Below are positions 1-8,861 of a stretch of DNA of 64,000 bases, piece by piece. Numbering within the stretch: the stretch's first letter is position 1; every line of letters begins with the position of its first letter. The notes beneath the pieces were generated by a model, which was given only the letters and a program-made list of their open reading frames with translations, ran no database searches and had not been told where the DNA came from. This stretch comes from Armatimonadota bacterium (GTDB lineage: Bacteria > Armatimonadota > UBA5829): contig JAMCYN010000108.1 in NCBI GenBank assembly GCA_023474015.1, positions 1-64,000 of the forward strand. Reading direction: 5' to 3'. The translations under genes were made by a program, and so were the position numbers.

Positions 1-1
1 C

Positions 2-103
2 CCATCCAAGCTCATAGAAATCGTCGCAAAACATTCCGCAACTTGGGGTGACAACCTAGACCTGATGCTTCAAAAGCTCAAAGCCATCGAAGAACCACCT
101 TAG
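2..103 (+). CDS. C-terminal end of an unidentified protein (partial)
   Basis: An open frame enters from the left edge and stops at TAG 101-103, giving about 33 residues that end in KAIEEPP. The codons look protein-like (hydrophobic and charged residues alternate, as in an amphipathic helix), and the frame converges on htpX. It is too short to name a family. The reading rests only on the open frame and composition, so it could be chance. Confidence 0.45.
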   Translation, partial: PSKLIEIVAKHSATWGDNLDLMLQKLKAIEEPP

Positions 104-128
104 GCGCCCCTACAAACGATGCTCCTGG

Positions 129-962
129 CTACATGCGCTCGAGCCTGGCAATTCTGTCGGAGGTAGGGGGGTGCGTGCTGAACAGACGGGCGACCCCCTC
201 GGCCGAGAATGGGTTCACTATGAACATATGAGCCGTGGCCGGGTTGGCATCCATGGGCACTTTCTGGGCTCCGTGCTCCAGCTTCCTCAGCGCGTTCGCG
301 AGCGCCCAGGGCTTGCCGGATATCTCCGCCCCGCCCTCATCGGCGCCGAACTCACGCGACCTGGATATCGCCATCTGAACCATCATAGCCGCGATGCCCG
401 CCACTATCGACACAATGAGGACCGCGATGGGATTGCCTCCCTCTTCATTGTCACGTCCGCCCCCGAAGATCGCCGCGAACCGAGCCATGTTGCTGATCAT
501 CATAATCGCCCCGGCCATGGTCGCCGCGATCGTGCCGATGAGTATGTCCCGGTGCTTTACATGCGCGAGCTCGTGTGCCAGCACACCCTCGACCTCATCG
601 TCATTCAACAATGCCATAAGGCCGTCCGTCACGGCCACCGCCGCATGGCTCGGGTTGCGACCCGTCGCGAACGCGTTGGGCTGATCGGCGGGCATCCGAT
701 ATACCTTGGGCATCGGCAGCCCCGCGCTCTGCGCCAGTCTCCGAACTATTGCGAACAGCCTCGCATCCTCCGCTTCGCTAACCTCCCTCGCGCCATACAT
801 ACTCAGCACAATCTTGTCGCTGAACCAGTAGCTGCCAAAGTTCATCACCGCTGCGATACCGAACGCGATAATCATCCCCGACCGGCCGCCGATGAGGCCG
901 CCGATAAGTATCGCAATACCGGTCAGGATGCCCATCAATACAAATGTTTTGAACCAGTTCAC
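129..962 (-). CDS. htpX: Zinc metalloprotease HtpX
   Basis: M48-family membrane protease of 277 residues, the usual HtpX length. Two N-terminal hydrophobic segments lie at about residues 5-25 and 28-46. The HELAH zinc and catalytic motif is at about residues 130-134, followed by another hydrophobic pair (about 142-165 and 180-200) and a downstream glutamate in SREFGADE that supplies the third zinc ligand. In the family it degrades misfolded membrane proteins from the cytoplasmic face. The start is a GTG at 960-962 preceded by GGAGGG at good spacing. It appears monocistronic. The product call is secure. Confidence 0.95.
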   Translation of the reverse strand: MNWFKTFVLMGILTGIAILIGGLIGGRSGMIIAFGIAAVMNFGSYWFSDKIVLSMYGAREVSEAEDARLFAIVRRLAQSAGLPMPKVYRMPADQPNAFATGRNPSHAAVAVTDGLMALLNDDEVEGVLAHELAHVKHRDILIGTIAATMAGAIMMISNMARFAAIFGGGRDNEEGGNPIAVLIVSIVAGIAAMMVQMAISRSREFGADEGGAEISGKPWALANALRKLEHGAQKVPMDANPATAHMFIVNPFSAEGVARLFSTHPPTSDRIARLERM

Positions 963-1205
963 TTAGCACCCTCCGTGCCCTAACATGTGGCTATGACTTC
1001 TACGCTGACAGCCGCCCGAATGTTCCCTGAGCAATGAAGCACAACCTCACGAGTGGATGCAACCGCTACCAAAATAGGAAAGTTTGACCATGCCCCCAAC
1101 CAGGTAAACCTGCGGAAGGAAGTACTTGCATGACGCGCGAATCATAAGGGTAGATCACAACATTATGCCCAGTTGCCATGGCGCCCCGCGCCGGGAGGGA
1201 TATCT

Positions 1206-1649
1206 ATGTCCAATACTACAGCACTCACCATTATCGCCACGTGTCAGCTCATTATGACCGCCGCCGGGGTCGTGGCGGTAGGCGGGCTCATCTATGCCAT
1301 ATTCGCGTTCAAAGGCATGATTAGCTCCAAGATAGACGAGGCACTCAGCAAAGTTCAGCCCGTCATAGACCGAGCCGAGTCCGTGGCCGAGCAGGCCAAG
1401 GAGACCGCCGAGCACGTCAGCGGAAAAGTGGACGCCATTATGGCCAAGGCCGAGGAAACCGCCGATACGGTGGGAGACAAGGTCCAGTCGGTGTCCACGA
1501 AAGTCGAAGAGGCCATGAACCCGCAGGTAGTCGCGGTGGCCGGTGTCGTCGGAACGGCTGTAAGATGCCTCCAGCTTTACAGCGATATCGTGAAAGCCAG
1601 GCGCCCCGGCAACGGCCCGCACGAGCCGGAAGTGGGGCAGAAGATGTAG
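1206..1649 (+). CDS. Single-pass membrane protein with coiled-coil tail, DUF948-like
   Basis: 147 residues if started at ATG 1206, chosen because GGGAGGG sits just upstream; an in-frame ATG at 1173 has no good ribosome-binding site. Residues about 5-35 are a hydrophobic segment, then a long Ala/Glu/Lys/Val-rich amphipathic helix (about 40-105) with heptad-like spacing, a short hydrophobic patch and a basic tail. The layout resembles the DUF948 (YtxG-type) envelope proteins, but I cannot confirm homology. Its stop faces that of the next gene only 22 nt away. Confidence 0.7.
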   Translation: MSNTTALTIIATCQLIMTAAGVVAVGGLIYAIFAFKGMISSKIDEALSKVQPVIDRAESVAEQAKETAEHVSGKVDAIMAKAEETADTVGDKVQSVSTKVEEAMNPQVVAVAGVVGTAVRCLQLYSDIVKARRPGNGPHEPEVGQKM

Positions 1650-1671
1650 GGGTCACAACATCCGAACTCGG

Positions 1672-3501
1672 CTACTTCTTCTCCGGCTCTTTATACTCAG
1701 GCGTCGTGAATCTCCACACGATCGGTGGCAGGTCATCCGCGCTGCTGATAGTGAATGCGTAATCGAACAGCTTCCCCTGCTGCGTGCGAGTTGCGTGAAG
1801 CGTGATCACGTCCTGCTCCCCTTGCAGGTATGATGGGTTGCGCTGGGTGATCAGCTTCTCCAACTGGTTCCACTGATCCGGCGAGAGGATCGCCAGGTTC
1901 AGGCCGTTCGCTGAAAATACCGCCGAGCGCTGGCTCTCGGAAAGGGCGCCGTAGGCTCTCAGCACATCGCGGTTGCCGAAGTAGACGCCCGTGATATTGC
2001 AGCGCATGAGGTCCTCGTCACTCGTGATATTGTCATTGAACTCCTCCTGGTTCAGCGCGGCTATATGGACAAGAGCGTCGAGGTCGAGCGTGCCGGTCTT
2101 CTTCAGAGTCTCGCGCCAGGCTTCGATTCGAGCCTCGGGGATCTGCGCGAGGCGCTTGCGGTACCAATTGCGGTCGCGAAGTTCGATCACGCCATTGCGC
2201 TTGTCCCAGTTGTAGTGACGAGTTTCAGCGATCTTCTCCAGCGCCTCCCTCACGCTCATCTCTTCGTCGCTGATGTAGCCGCGCCCGAGCATGCCCATCT
2301 GCTGGCCGAAGCTGTCCGATACGACCGCCATCTTGCTCGCGTCCGCCAGAGCCGCCTCGATCTCTTCGAGCCTGTTCTCCTTCGGCTTGAGCTTGATCTT
2401 CACGTCGAGATCGGGATCCTCGGGATGCTCGACTGCAGGCTCTCCGGAGTCGTCTTTCTTTATGTCGGACACGACCGCGCTCATCATTTCACCCTGCATC
2501 CCACGCATCACTTCATCCATTGGCCGATCTTCTTCCTGGCTTTTTATTATGGCTTTGCCGAGCATCTTCGCCAATGTGCTGTCATGGTCGAAGAACGGCA
2601 TGTCTATCGACTGGTCGTCCACGCGCATCGTAATCTCGCCGAGCATGGAGTGTCCCATTGGCCGGTTCTTGGAGTCCTCGTAGTGCCGGTTGAGCTGGAC
2701 CGAAATCTGGCCCGGGTTGCTAGCAAAGTCGTCAGGGATATTAGCCCGGCGGTCTCCCATCTTGGAGCGAAGCTGCGCCATAGCAATCATGGACTGCACC
2801 AGCGCCTGCTGAGCTATTGGCGACAGACTACCCGCGCCCAGGCTCAGTTCCTGACCTGTGGCGAGCGCCTCGGTGGCCATTGGGACTTCCTGGAAGAACT
2901 TCGCAAGCGGCCCGGCCATGCCCGAGGTCGCCGCCACATACATGAACGGGTTGTCCTGCTTGAGCTTTTCGAGTTCCTGAGGGGAAAGCTTATCGACCCG
3001 TGCGAATTCATTGAGCATCTTCTCGCGTTTCTTCGCCAGCATCTGCTCCCGCTGCTGCTCCTCGCGGAGCTTGCTGTTCTCAGCGTCCAGCAGGGTCTTG
3101 CGGTCCATGAACAGGCGATAGGTCCGCACGGTGTCCTTGTTTCCGATCTCCCACTTGAACTTCATCACCCGCGCAATCGAGCTCATAAGGTCGGCGAGCG
3201 GCACGTCTTTCGCGAAGATGTTCATTCTGAGGTCGCGCACCTGCCAATCCTTCTCACTCAAGCCAGCTTTGAGTGTGACGCCAGTCTTCTCGGTGAGATC
3301 GGTCAGGATGCTGGAGACCATCTTGCGCCTGGCTTCGTAGGTGACCTTCTGAGCCAGTCGCTCGTCGGGCTTATCGGTCTGCTCGACAGGCTTGACGGCC
3401 TGGGGGGTGTTTGGGTCCACGGTGATCTTTTCGGCAAACGCCATCGCCGGACAAATGATCATGAGCAACGAAGTAAGGAGTAAGACAAAGACTCTTCGCA
3501 T
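1672..3501 (-). CDS. Large secreted protein with two STN/secretin-N-like regions
   Basis: 609 residues. It opens with a clear Sec signal peptide (MRRVFVLLL, hydrophobic core, AMAFA cleavage region). Residues about 60-130 and 390-460 both have the pattern of short secretin/TonB N-terminal modules: a conserved 'TGV' or 'EEMSVREAL' strand followed by 'LADLMSSIARVMKFKW'-type helix and strand. The middle is Gln/Met/Glu-rich and probably helical. I do not recognise a named family. It probably acts in the periplasm. It is flanked by a convergent gene on one side and, upstream, by a palindrome-bearing gap. Confidence 0.8.
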   Translation of the reverse strand: MRRVFVLLLTSLLMIICPAMAFAEKITVDPNTPQAVKPVEQTDKPDERLAQKVTYEARRKMVSSILTDLTEKTGVTLKAGLSEKDWQVRDLRMNIFAKDVPLADLMSSIARVMKFKWEIGNKDTVRTYRLFMDRKTLLDAENSKLREEQQREQMLAKKREKMLNEFARVDKLSPQELEKLKQDNPFMYVAATSGMAGPLAKFFQEVPMATEALATGQELSLGAGSLSPIAQQALVQSMIAMAQLRSKMGDRRANIPDDFASNPGQISVQLNRHYEDSKNRPMGHSMLGEITMRVDDQSIDMPFFDHDSTLAKMLGKAIIKSQEEDRPMDEVMRGMQGEMMSAVVSDIKKDDSGEPAVEHPEDPDLDVKIKLKPKENRLEEIEAALADASKMAVVSDSFGQQMGMLGRGYISDEEMSVREALEKIAETRHYNWDKRNGVIELRDRNWYRKRLAQIPEARIEAWRETLKKTGTLDLDALVHIAALNQEEFNDNITSDEDLMRCNITGVYFGNRDVLRAYGALSESQRSAVFSANGLNLAILSPDQWNQLEKLITQRNPSYLQGEQDVITLHATRTQQGKLFDYAFTISSADDLPPIVWRFTTPEYKEPEKK

Positions 3502-3591
3502 CTCGGGCTACCTCCCGTATGAACGTCAATGACAACTTCGCCGGCCTGCCTGGATCATCCTCTACTGAGTCTCGGCAAATGCGACAATGGC

Positions 3592-3620
3592 CGGTGTATC
3601 GGGAACTTTATTCCCGATAC
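3592..3620. repeat. Palindromic element, CCGGTGT-TCGGGAA family
   Basis: A 10-bp perfect stem, GTATCGGGAA (3596-3605) with TTCCCGATAC (3611-3620) and a 5-nt loop, preceded by CCGG. Related copies lie at 10402-10430 (inside mpg), 21558-21581 and 54656-54685. The CCGGTGT flank here is the reverse complement of the ACACCGG flank of two other copies. It lies upstream of the secreted protein at 1672-3501. Confidence 0.75.
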
Positions 3621-3697
3621 GTGCACGGCCCATTCTGTTTCGGCCACGCTGACCGAGGGTACAAAATCCAATAATACACATTCAGGGAGCGGCTACC

Positions 3698-3823
3698 ATG
3701 GCGAACAAGAGAGAGAAGACCAAGAAGCCTAAGCAGAAAACATCCAGCGGCAAGGGCGGCGGCGCAAACTTCACCGACGTTGCCGCCTCCACCCCGCCGA
3801 AGAAGCCGAAAAAGAAGAAATAG
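3698..3823 (+). CDS. Small lysine-rich basic protein (41 aa)
   Basis: ATG at 3698 preceded by AGGGAG at 3684-3689. The product begins MANKREKTKKPKQK, has a Gly/Ala/Ser centre and ends PKKPKKKK, so nearly a third of residues are lysine and there are almost no hydrophobic residues. No family is recognised; a nucleic-acid-binding role would be a guess. Its stop codon TAG is the first unit of the adjacent heptamer array. The start context and the array anchored at its stop both support a real gene. Confidence 0.6.
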   Translation: MANKREKTKKPKQKTSSGKGGGANFTDVAASTPPKKPKKKK

Positions 3824-3938
3824 GGAGTAGGGAATAGGAATTAGGGAACAGGGAACAGAAGGGAGGCGCACACAGGTCCCTTCCCTTCTGTTCCCTATTC
3901 CCTAGTACCCTGTTCCCTAACCTTCCCTAACCTTCCGC
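3821..3938. repeat. Heptamer array pair, GGGAACA type, inverted
   Basis: Starting at the stop codon of the 41-aa gene the sequence reads in sevens: TAGGGAG, TAGGGAA, TAGGAAT, TAGGGAA, CAGGGAA, CAGAAGG. After a short spacer the complement follows (3880-3920, CCCTTCTGTTCCCTATTCCC), so a long hairpin is possible. A CCTTCCCTAA direct repeat follows. The same unit occurs at 12368-12440 and 61832-61868. Confidence 0.85.
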
Positions 3939-3939
3939 C

Positions 3940-3968
3940 TTGACACGAAACCATTTCAGCCGTATCCT
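3940..3968 (+). promoter_or_regulatory. Sigma-70-type promoter for the O-antigen-ligase-like gene
   Basis: TTGACA at 3940-3945 and TATCCT at 3963-3968 with a 17-nt spacer, 26 nt before the ATG at 3995. The implied leader is only about 20 nt. Confidence 0.6.
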
Positions 3969-3994
3969 AATATCACACCTCCGCAAAGCAAAGG

Positions 3995-6124
3995 ATGGCG
4001 CAAGTGGTTTCTGTCGTGTTGCTCGCGGCTGCTCTGATACTCGCTCCGATCATCGGAGGCGGGTTCGGAGAGCTGACCAATGCAATTGTGCAGATACTGG
4101 TCTTCGGCGCGGTCGCCCTATACGCGCTCCTGTCCGGGCGCGGTCGCGGCGGATGGCTTCGCGCCCCAGGACTTATCCCGATTTGCATCTTCCTGCTCGC
4201 AGTCCTGATATCGACATTCTTCACCGAGTCCCTCTACCCGAGCCTGGCCCAGATTCTGTTTCTACTCGCATGCCTGGGCGCGTATGTGCTCGCGGCGTCG
4301 GTGGCGCGAGACCCCAAGGTCGCGGCCATACTTGTCGGCGGGGCGGTCCTGTCGGCGCTTGTCATTTGCGTTGACGGGTTCAGGGACTACGCCTACACTA
4401 CCGGTGGGGGCCACAAATTCTGGGAATCGCTCACGAGCAACGGCGAGCACTGGCGGCTCTTCGGCACGTTCATCAACCCGGGATTCTTCGCGGGATATCT
4501 GGTGATTGTGCTGCCGCTGACGCTGGGAGTCTACCTGATCACTAAACGCACTGTGCTGACGGTGCTCGTGGGGCTGGCATTGGTCCTCGAGATGATAACG
4601 CTGATGCTCACCGGGACAAAGTTCGCGATAGTCGCGGCCGCTGCCGGGCTGATCGTGTTCTTCCTGTTCGCGGTGGGAACGAAATCGCTGCGCAGGTCCA
4701 GGTTCACGCGGCTGATAGTGATTGCCGTGGTCCTGATACCGCTCATGGTCCTGTTTTCCGGCTCGGTGAGGTCGAGGATCGTCGCGGCTGAGGCGGGCGG
4801 GTCCCAAGTGCACTCGACTACGTTCCGCGTCTACACCTGGCAGGGCACCATCGAGATGATCAGAGCGAACCCATGGACCGGCGTCGGCCCCGGCGTTTTC
4901 GAGATCGCCTTCCCGCGCTACACACTCGCCGGACCCACCACGTATGCCCATCAGTCATACTTACAGATCGCGGCGGAGAGCGGACTCGTGGCCGGGATCG
5001 CTTTCCTGCTTATCCTGCTTGCGGTGGCGGCCAGATCGGCAGTCGGGATCGCGTCCGGGGATACATCCGACCGGCCTCATAAATCCGCCGAGGCGTCTTC
5101 CGCGCATACGCTGACATGGTCCGATCTGATCCCGTTCAGCGGCTGGAGAATCCTGAACTGCGCGATATTTGGCGCGGTGTTCGGCTCGATCATAAGAAAC
5201 GCGGTCGATTCCGACTGGTATGTGATCGGCATCTCGCTGCCGTTCTGGGTGCTGGCGGGGGTGTTGGTGTCACAGTCGGGGGCGACCAGGGGACAGATCG
5301 TCCAAAGGCGATGCATGCGAACCTGCCTGCTTGTCGTGTGCGCGGTCGGCATACTGCTGAGCGTGTCGTTCGGGCTGGGGGACCTGTTCGCTCCCGGCAG
5401 CTTCGGGGCGATGGAATCGGGCTCTCCGGCGGACGCTACCAGGGCATACGCCCGAGCGGCGTCCGTATCTCCCCTGAATCCCAAGTATCACCGCGAACTG
5501 GCGAAGTATCTCAAGGCCCAGGGCGATCTCGAAGAGGCCGCCAGGCAGGCTGATACCGCGATCCGCCTCGCACGCACTGAGGACTCCAACTACTACGTTC
5601 GCGGCATGATTTCCCTTGCAGCGGGCGAGCCTCAAGCCGCCATTAGCAGCTTCCGGCGGGCGCTGAAGCTCAACCCCAATTCCACCCGCACACTCTACCA
5701 GTTGGGGATCACCTATCGCGACTTGGGCAACAAGTCGGAGTACGAATCCACACTTCGGTCTTTGCTGACGGTCGAGCAGAGCAATTATGAGCAGGTCAAG
5801 GGCGCCCCTGAGATGGTGGACACAATCTATGCCCGCGCCCACCTGTATTTCGCCGACAATTACCTGGCTCAAAAGAGGTACTACGCGGCTGCCGATGAGT
5901 TCCGCTCGGCCATCGACCGCCTGGAGAACTGGCGCTCTCACGAACTCTACCTCGAAGTGGCGCGCTACTCCGGAATGCTCTCCGAGGAAGAGGAGCGCGG
6001 CCTCCTGGAAACCCTCCGCGACAGCTACTTCGGCCTCTCCCAGGCCTACTCTCGGATGGGCAACAAATCCGCCGCCGCGCAAGCCCAGTCAAAGGGCGAG
6101 AAGGTGAAGACGGAGCGGGAGTAG
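3995..6124 (+). CDS. O-antigen ligase-like membrane protein with C-terminal TPR domain
   Basis: 709 residues. The first about 460 form a dozen hydrophobic helices. The large loop carries the WaaL/Wzy hallmark (TWQGTIEMIRANPWTGVGPG followed by 'YAHQSYLQIAAESGL'), the Wzy_C / O-antigen ligase signature. Residues about 475-700 are tetratricopeptide repeats (SPLNPKYHRELAKYLKAQGD and following units). Such fusions polymerise or ligate surface polysaccharide or glycosylate proteins at the inner-membrane outer face; the acceptor cannot be told here. The start is weakly supported (only AAAGG adjacent), but a promoter sits just upstream. No other glycan genes are nearby. Confidence 0.88.
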   Translation: MAQVVSVVLLAAALILAPIIGGGFGELTNAIVQILVFGAVALYALLSGRGRGGWLRAPGLIPICIFLLAVLISTFFTESLYPSLAQILFLLACLGAYVLAASVARDPKVAAILVGGAVLSALVICVDGFRDYAYTTGGGHKFWESLTSNGEHWRLFGTFINPGFFAGYLVIVLPLTLGVYLITKRTVLTVLVGLALVLEMITLMLTGTKFAIVAAAAGLIVFFLFAVGTKSLRRSRFTRLIVIAVVLIPLMVLFSGSVRSRIVAAEAGGSQVHSTTFRVYTWQGTIEMIRANPWTGVGPGVFEIAFPRYTLAGPTTYAHQSYLQIAAESGLVAGIAFLLILLAVAARSAVGIASGDTSDRPHKSAEASSAHTLTWSDLIPFSGWRILNCAIFGAVFGSIIRNAVDSDWYVIGISLPFWVLAGVLVSQSGATRGQIVQRRCMRTCLLVVCAVGILLSVSFGLGDLFAPGSFGAMESGSPADATRAYARAASVSPLNPKYHRELAKYLKAQGDLEEAARQADTAIRLARTEDSNYYVRGMISLAAGEPQAAISSFRRALKLNPNSTRTLYQLGITYRDLGNKSEYESTLRSLLTVEQSNYEQVKGAPEMVDTIYARAHLYFADNYLAQKRYYAAADEFRSAIDRLENWRSHELYLEVARYSGMLSEEEERGLLETLRDSYFGLSQAYSRMGNKSAAAQAQSKGEKVKTERE

Positions 6125-6167
6125 CGTGAGGGATGAAGCATCTGCTATTGTTGTCCCAACATTACCT

Positions 6168-6208
6168 CCGTAAGCCCTGAGTAGGCCCCAAGGCCGTATC
6201 GAAGGGCG
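6168..6208. repeat. Half copy (A) of nested inverted-repeat element
   Basis: CCGTAAGCCCTGAGTAGG followed by GGCCGTATCGAAGGGCG matches the left half of the fuller elements at 16751-16925 and 27076-27222. The right half is absent. It lies in the 314-base gap 6125-6438, which otherwise holds only the serS promoter. Confidence 0.8.
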
Positions 6209-6358
6209 ATTCCGAAGGTACAGGCCCTGGTTCCTATGCTTTGGCAGGCTTTTTACACCGAAGCATACGCGCCTGTCTCCTGCACGCTCGTCCTGCTTCT
6301 TCCCCTTCGCGCAATTCGCGATTCGACTCCTCCAAATGCCCGGTCCGCCACCGTTTCC

Positions 6359-6388
6359 TTGACTCCCTTTCAAACTGAAAAGTATAAT
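6359..6388 (+). promoter_or_regulatory. Sigma-70 promoter for serS
   Basis: TTGACT at 6359-6364 and a perfect TATAAT at 6383-6388, spacer 18 nt, about 50 nt before the serS ATG. No T-box leader features (specifier loop, antiterminator box) are visible in the short leader. Confidence 0.75.
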
Positions 6389-6438
6389 AACACCGTTCTC
6401 GAAGACCAGTCCGACATAACGCGAGAGAGTGACAGCCC

Positions 6439-7713
6439 ATGCTTGATGCCAAATTCATAAGAACCGAGCCGGACAAAGTGCGCCAGGCTCTGATGAACCG
6501 AAACGCCGACACCGCCTACCTCGACGAGTTCCTGACCCTTGACGAGCGCCGCCGCTCGGACCTCTATGAGGTCGAGACCCTCAAGGCGGAGCGCAACAAG
6601 GTCTCCGAGGAGATCGCGCGCATGAAAAAAGAGAAACAAGACGCGACCGCCGAGATCGAGCGCATGCGCGACGTTTCCCAACGCATAAAGCAGATGGATG
6701 CCGAACTCGCGGAGATCGAGACCAGGCTCTCGGATATTCTCTACAACTTCCCGAACGTGCCGCACGAGAGCGTGCCGGTAGGCAAGGACGAGACCGACAA
6801 CAAAATCATCCGCACGTGGGGCGAGCCGCGCAAGTTCGACTTCGAGCCCGCGCCGCACTGGGAACTGGCGACCTCGCTCGATATTATCGACTTCGACCGA
6901 GGCTCCAAGATCGCGGGCAGCGGGTTCATACTCTATAAGGGCCTCGGCTCCAAGCTGGAGAGGTCGCTTTTCAACTGGATGCTGGATGTCCACACCTCCG
7001 AACACGGCTACACGGAGGTCTTCCCGCCGTTCCTGATCAACAGGCGCTCCATGACCGGCACCGGCCAGCTCCCGAAGTTCGAGGAGGACATGTACCACAC
7101 CGACAAGGACGACGACCTCTTCCTCGATCCGACCGCCGAGGTTCCCGTGACCAACATTTATATGGACGAGATTTTGGATGCCTCGCGGCTCCCGATATGC
7201 CACACGGCCTATTCGGCGTGCTTCAGGCGGGAGGCGGGTTCGGCGGGCAAGGACACGAGGGGCCTGCTGCGGGTGCACCAGTTCAACAAGGTCGAGATGG
7301 TCAAGTTTACCACGCCCGAGACTTCGTACGACGAGCACGAGTGGCTTACCGCGAACGCCGAGGTGATCCTCCAGCGGCTGGGGATTCCGTATCGGATAGT
7401 GCTGCTGTGCACGGGGGATCTGAGCTTTTCGGCGGCGAAGTGCTATGACATCGAGATTTGGGCGCCGGGGGTCGGCAAGTGGCTCGAGGTTTCGAGCTGC
7501 TCGAACTTCGAGGACTTCCAAGCCCGCCGCGCCAACATCCGCTACCGCCCCGAGCCGGGTGCCAAGCCCGAGTTCGTCCACACCCTGAACGGCTCCGGGG
7601 TGGCGCTGCCGCGCCTGGTTGTATCGCTGATCGAGAATTACCAGCAGCCGAACGGGACCATCGCGGTGCCCGAGGCGCTGCGGCCGTATGTGGGGACGGA
7701 CGTGATAGGATAA
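6439..7713 (+). CDS. serS: Serine--tRNA ligase
   Basis: 424 residues, normal length. An N-terminal antiparallel coiled coil (about residues 30-100) is followed by the class II core, with motif 2 around FRREAGSAGKDTRGLLR (about residue 261) and motif 3 near the C terminus (NGSGVALPRL, then YQQPNGTIAVP). It charges tRNA-Ser, and tRNA-Sec where present. It has its own promoter, and the RhuM gene follows closely. Confidence 0.97.
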   Translation: MLDAKFIRTEPDKVRQALMNRNADTAYLDEFLTLDERRRSDLYEVETLKAERNKVSEEIARMKKEKQDATAEIERMRDVSQRIKQMDAELAEIETRLSDILYNFPNVPHESVPVGKDETDNKIIRTWGEPRKFDFEPAPHWELATSLDIIDFDRGSKIAGSGFILYKGLGSKLERSLFNWMLDVHTSEHGYTEVFPPFLINRRSMTGTGQLPKFEEDMYHTDKDDDLFLDPTAEVPVTNIYMDEILDASRLPICHTAYSACFRREAGSAGKDTRGLLRVHQFNKVEMVKFTTPETSYDEHEWLTANAEVILQRLGIPYRIVLLCTGDLSFSAAKCYDIEIWAPGVGKWLEVSSCSNFEDFQARRANIRYRPEPGAKPEFVHTLNGSGVALPRLVVSLIENYQQPNGTIAVPEALRPYVGTDVIG

Positions 7714-7726
7714 TGGAGGAATGCAA

Positions 7727-8776
7727 GTGAGTGATCTTCCGGTCCCCAGTAGCACAGAGTTCGTCATCTACCAGACGGAAGACGGGCAGACCCACATACA
7801 GGTCAGGCTGGACGGTGGGACTATATGGCTCGCCCAGAGCCAGATGGTTGAGCTGTTTCAATCAAGCAAGGCGAATATTAGCGAGCACATAAAGCACATA
7901 TTCGAGGAAGGCGAGATAGATCCCATGGCAACTGTTCGGAGATTCCGAACAGTTCAAACAGAGGGCGCCCGTCAAGTGGAAAGAGAGATTGATCATTACA
8001 ACTTGGATGTAATCATAGCGGTAGGCTACCGTGTGCGTTCCCACAGTGGCACTCAGTTCAGGCAGTGGGCAACAGGTGTATTGAGCGAGTATGTGATCAA
8101 GGGGTTCGCGCTGGATGACGAGCGCCTGAAAGACATTCGCAACATCGGCGCTGATTATTTCGATGAACTGCTTGAGCGCATACGCGACATCCGAGCCTCG
8201 GAGCGGCGATTCTACCAGAAGATAACCGACATATACGCCACAAGTGCCGACTACGACGCCGACTCGACGATGACTCAGCAGTTCTTCAAGACCGTTCAGA
8301 ACAAGATGCATTGGGCGATCCACGGCCAGACGGCTGCCGAGGTCATCTACAACCGCGTCGATGCCGACAAGACCAACATGGGTCTTACCACTTGGAAGAA
8401 CGTCCCAAAAGGGAAGATTCGCAAGGCCGATGTGGATGTCGCCAAGAACTACCTTAGCCACGATGAGATCAGCGCGCTCAACCGAATAGTGAGTATGTAT
8501 CTGGACTACGCGGATGACATGGCGCGCCGCCGGAAGCCGATGTATATGAAAGACTGGACGGAGAGACTGGATGCATTCCTCCAATTCAACGAGCGGGACA
8601 TTCTAAGCCACGCGGGCAAGATATCCGCTGAACTGGCCAAACACAAGGCCGAAGCGGAGTTTGCGAAGTACGATGCCCGCAGGCGTGAGCTTGAGGCCAC
8701 ACAGCCCACCAGCGACTTCGACCGGTTCGTGGAGCGAACAAAACGACTTCCGAAGAGGGAGAGCGACGGGGAATAG
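7727..8776 (+). CDS. RhuM family protein
   Basis: 349 residues from GTG 7727. I prefer this start because GGAGG at 7715-7719 is then 7 nt away; the in-frame ATG at 7721 would be 1 nt from it. The N-terminal half has the RhuM (virulence protein, PF13310-type) pattern: IWLAQSQMVELFQSSKANISEHIKHIF, then EGARQVEREIDHYNLDVIIAVGYRV and QFRQWATGVL. The C-terminal half contains a conserved segment around MHWAIHGQTAAEVIYNRVDA. RhuM genes are scattered accessory genes often near islands. The biochemical role is unknown, though the N-terminal region looks like a DNA-binding module. It lies directly after serS, so it may be co-transcribed. Confidence 0.9.
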   Translation: MSDLPVPSSTEFVIYQTEDGQTHIQVRLDGGTIWLAQSQMVELFQSSKANISEHIKHIFEEGEIDPMATVRRFRTVQTEGARQVEREIDHYNLDVIIAVGYRVRSHSGTQFRQWATGVLSEYVIKGFALDDERLKDIRNIGADYFDELLERIRDIRASERRFYQKITDIYATSADYDADSTMTQQFFKTVQNKMHWAIHGQTAAEVIYNRVDADKTNMGLTTWKNVPKGKIRKADVDVAKNYLSHDEISALNRIVSMYLDYADDMARRRKPMYMKDWTERLDAFLQFNERDILSHAGKISAELAKHKAEAEFAKYDARRRELEATQPTSDFDRFVERTKRLPKRESDGE

Positions 8777-8782
8777 GAGGAG

Positions 8783-8848
8783 TTTTGCGTTATGCGTTGT
8801 GAGTTAGGGAACTCTCTAACCCTCCAACCCTTAAACCCTCAGACTCCA
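8783..8848. repeat. Heptamer and octamer arrays between convergent genes
   Basis: Seven nt after the RhuM stop the plus strand reads TTTTGCG, TTATGCG, TTGTGAG, TTAGGGA. On the minus strand, after the MarC-family stop, it reads AGGGTTTA, AGGGTTGG, AGGGTTAG (period 8). The two arrays meet in a partly palindromic GTTAGGGAACTCTCTAAC. Each convergent gene thus has its own tail array. Confidence 0.75.
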
Positions 8849-8861
8849 TTGGCCTTTCCCC

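Noticed and set aside
2065..3483. Long plus-strand frame of 472 codons.
   Set aside because: It is the opposite-strand shadow of the secreted protein at 1672-3501, which has a signal peptide and domain-like structure; the shadow is His/Arg/Leu-rich with no start signal.
3824..3938. Could the heptamer arrays be CRISPR repeats?
   Set aside because: Units are 7 nt, contiguous and degenerate with no unique spacers and no cas genes.
6389..6438. T-box riboswitch before serS.
   Set aside because: The leader is only about 40 nt long after the predicted start and lacks the T-box sequence and terminator/antiterminator.
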